64,000 nt of DNA. It comes from Bacteroidales bacterium. Its GTDB lineage: Bacteria > Bacteroidota > Bacteroidia > Bacteroidales > UBA10428. The position numbers and the translations under genes were made by a program. How positions within the stretch are numbered: position 1 is the first letter of the stretch; each line of letters begins with the position of its first letter. The DNA is taken from positions 45,322-109,321 of the forward strand of contig JAFGEO010000055.1 of assembly GCA_016931575.1 (NCBI GenBank), in the 5' to 3' direction. Under the pieces are notes generated by a model. The model did no database searches, was not told the DNA's origin, and was given only the letters and a program-made list of their open reading frames with translations. Shown one piece after another: positions 62,019-64,000 of the stretch.

Positions 62019-63953
62019 TTAAGGTTCGATATATGGTTCAGTATCACAGTAAGTAACCCTACTGTCAGGGATAATTTCCAATGTATGTCCGCCTCCATAC
62101 CATTGCGGGCCGGAAAGGGCAATATTATTGCCTGTCATGATGACATCCCTTGATGAAGGATACGCTGGGGTCCTGATTTTATGGAAAGTAAGATCTTCTC
62201 CATAGGTAAAGTAGTATATCAAATCATCTTGGGAGGCAGTAATATACTCCACATCGCGATAATTTTCATAGTTGTTCATATCAAAATAGCTGCCTGTATT
62301 GCCTCTTTGAAGGCATTCCAACCATAGAAGATTATAGGCAATCATATAATCTATGCCGGGAAATTTTGCATCATTTGCGTCTTCATTCACTGATTCGATA
62401 CTTGAATCCCATCTGTAACCGGATCGCCAGCCAGCCACTCCCAGGTCCGGGGGTGAGTGATAGGTAGCAAAACAATGCGGCCCATCGCAGGGAGCAGCCT
62501 GAAGCAAGGCAATCATTTGTTTTCGTAAAGTATCCGCATCTTTTTCTTTATTATGCAAATAGAGATTTAATAAAGGGAAAAAATACCAATTTACTGGTTT
62601 CACATATTCATACAGGCTTTCATAAGTAATATTGTTTTCATCATCTTGTGTATCGTACCATGAATCACCAATGGCAGCATAAGTGTAGGCAGTGGTTGCT
62701 GCCCATCGATTGGCCGTAACAGATAGCGAATCCCATTCAGTAAGCCAAATATTGGTAGGGTAGTAAACGAAAGTGAGATACTCATCCCGGAAAAGTCTGT
62801 TTAACCAATATCCTATGGTTACTATTGTATCTGTGAATATTAGATCATATGTTGGATCTCCGAATCTTTCCCAGCAATATTTTTGATATCGGAGAAGCAT
62901 TGAGTCGGGTAACTTCTGATCAATGAAGATTGCCAGAGCCGTATTTGCCGTTACTGAAAGATCTTCGTCAAAGTCTTTTAAAAACGAATAGAAATCTCTA
63001 TCGGTGAAGGGATTTTTATCTTCGAAAAGATTTTTGTAGCGATCCGGCGGAGCTAAGGGAGGACCAAGATCCTGAGAGTTCCAAATATAGTCGGCAGCAG
63101 TGGCTAGTGCATATAAGCCCTGGTATGCCTTAGCATCTGCTCCGAAAAGATGTATGGAATCGTTACTTAGTTTTCCAACCCAATCGTTCATGATCAGATG
63201 AGTCATATACTGTGAAGAAATATCAATTGCATGATCAATAAAATTGTAATCATTATATTCAACCACATTATCGGAAAGTCCGTATAAAGATTTTACTAAT
63301 AAAGCCAAGCCTGTCAACATTCCCTCCCACTCTTCAGTACTTGGGTAATAGGTGTTATACAAAGCGACTTCATAATCCGGATTATCCTGGCAATTAAGAT
63401 AATAGCTCCTATACTTTGAAAGGGCTGTATCGCTATAATTATTTTTATGAGCCCAATCCTGGTAGAAACCGCCATTACTATCAGCATAAAAGAACTTAAT
63501 AGGAACATCATCCCTGCAAAACAAGCCATTTAGGTACGCGGTGCTGTCATAGGGATAATACAAATGCTCGCAATTGTAATCGAGCCTTTCAAATGCTTTC
63601 ATGGCACAATACAGTTCCCATTGTGTTTGATCATAGGGTTCCCCATTCCGTGCTAATAAGGCAAGCTCAGTTGATAGAACTCCGATATATCGACCCAGAT
63701 TTTGCACTGGGTTGTCGATCCAGCTTAAATTCAGATAGGGATTGTCGCCTATGCGATAAGCTTTTATTGCAGGTATACTCAAACCAGAAGGCACGCCAAG
63801 TTCTTCAGCCTCTCCTACAATTATAAATTCGTCCATAAGCCGCTGCCGGTAATACCAGTATTTGTAATGATCCCGGATATCCAGTTTTTGAGCTGTTAAT
63901 TTTGTCGGAACAATTACTATTAACAGCAAAAAGATGTATACTATTCTTCTCAT
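62019..63953 (-). CDS. large exported protein of unknown function
   Basis: A 644-residue exported protein (signal ending KLTAQ). It is rich in aromatic residues, and long helix pairs with short loops suggest an (alpha/alpha) barrel of the six-hairpin type, as in some glycosidases, but no catalytic signature is visible. Sequence is noticeably AT-rich. The neighbouring downstream gene (61361-62008), 10 nt away, encodes a lipoprotein; together they may form a surface-protein pair. Near the window edge, so its upstream context is missing. Confidence 0.65.
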   Translation of the reverse strand: MRRIVYIFLLLIVIVPTKLTAQKLDIRDHYKYWYYRQRLMDEFIIVGEAEELGVPSGLSIPAIKAYRIGDNPYLNLSWIDNPVQNLGRYIGVLSTELALLARNGEPYDQTQWELYCAMKAFERLDYNCEHLYYPYDSTAYLNGLFCRDDVPIKFFYADSNGGFYQDWAHKNNYSDTALSKYRSYYLNCQDNPDYEVALYNTYYPSTEEWEGMLTGLALLVKSLYGLSDNVVEYNDYNFIDHAIDISSQYMTHLIMNDWVGKLSNDSIHLFGADAKAYQGLYALATAADYIWNSQDLGPPLAPPDRYKNLFEDKNPFTDRDFYSFLKDFDEDLSVTANTALAIFIDQKLPDSMLLRYQKYCWERFGDPTYDLIFTDTIVTIGYWLNRLFRDEYLTFVYYPTNIWLTEWDSLSVTANRWAATTAYTYAAIGDSWYDTQDDENNITYESLYEYVKPVNWYFFPLLNLYLHNKEKDADTLRKQMIALLQAAPCDGPHCFATYHSPPDLGVAGWRSGYRWDSSIESVNEDANDAKFPGIDYMIAYNLLWLECLQRGNTGSYFDMNNYENYRDVEYITASQDDLIYYFTYGEDLTFHKIRTPAYPSSRDVIMTGNNIALSGPQWYGGGHTLEIIPDSRVTYCDTEPYIEP

Positions 63954-64000
63954 CTTGTTTAAATTAATCTGTTAATATCATCGTCCGTGTATCGATCAGC

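Noticed and set aside
1..64000. tRNA or rRNA genes, integrases or transposases
   Set aside because: Scanning the gaps showed no clover-leaf with TTCRANNC-type arms, no rRNA-like sequence, and no ORF with transposase or integrase motifs.

Overview
The window looks like a chromosomal segment of a Bacteroidota bacterium, probably of the Marinilabiliales/Prolixibacter type. The grounds are SusC-type TonB plug motifs, DUF4249 with a TonB receptor, a type IX secretion C-terminal sorting domain, many lipoproteins and PorT-like barrels, an arginine decarboxylase next to a deoxyhypusine-synthase-like enzyme, and promoters of the form TTTG-N18-TAnnTTTG. I saw no rRNA, tRNA, CRISPR array or intact insertion sequence. 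Most genes lie on the minus strand.

Layout. 0-11 kb is mainly housekeeping: an Fe-S/metal-binding YkgJ protein, an isolated hisI-hisG pair, an L,D-transpeptidase, a secreted 5'-nucleotidase, rsgA, an EFR1-type flavodoxin-ferredoxin, a free-standing E2-type acyltransferase beside a Crp/Fnr regulator, and a PfkB sugar kinase. 12-27 kb holds a GH9 glycosidase, a DUF6263 lipoprotein, a periplasmic trehalase, an ABC-2 exporter, a proline-iminopeptidase-like hydrolase, DUF805, the polyamine pair (DHS-like, arginine decarboxylase), a photolyase and DUF4153. 27.8-31.8 kb is a tandem array of seven small lipoproteins with helical, charged bodies; five of them carry a shared leader element 19-25 nt before the start codon. 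32-38 kb holds three large exported proteins of odd architecture: a lipoprotein resembling only the soluble part of GT117/DUF2723 proteins, a DUF4139 protein with a SusC plug inserted, and a secreted PEP-synthase-like protein.

At 40.6-45.4 kb a visibly AT-rich, plus-strand block carries a lipoprotein gene broken by two frameshifts, an outer-membrane barrel, and a coupled DUF4249-TonB receptor pair. 45.7-51 kb encodes a membrane M28 peptidase, exported proteins of unknown function, a TPR protein and an MBL-fold lipoprotein. 51.4-56 kb has a PGRP-type amidase with a type IX sorting tail, a pectinesterase-like lipoprotein and a DUF6929-like protein.

56.5-60.3 kb is the most interesting block: nikR, a TonB receptor, and a secreted nucleoside-hydrolase/FmdE fusion. 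nikR and the receptor each have the same direct-repeat operator candidate (TGTTAC-N15-TGTTAC), next to a matching -7 element. This suggests a nickel-controlled outer-membrane import system with an unusual periplasmic component. The last 4 kb holds repeat-flanked genes for secreted proteins of unknown function.

Dispersed intergenic repeats also occur: two copies of a ~95-nt element at 38.0 and 56.3 kb, a palindrome-rich element at 53.2-53.4 kb, and a seven-copy octamer array at 61.3 kb.
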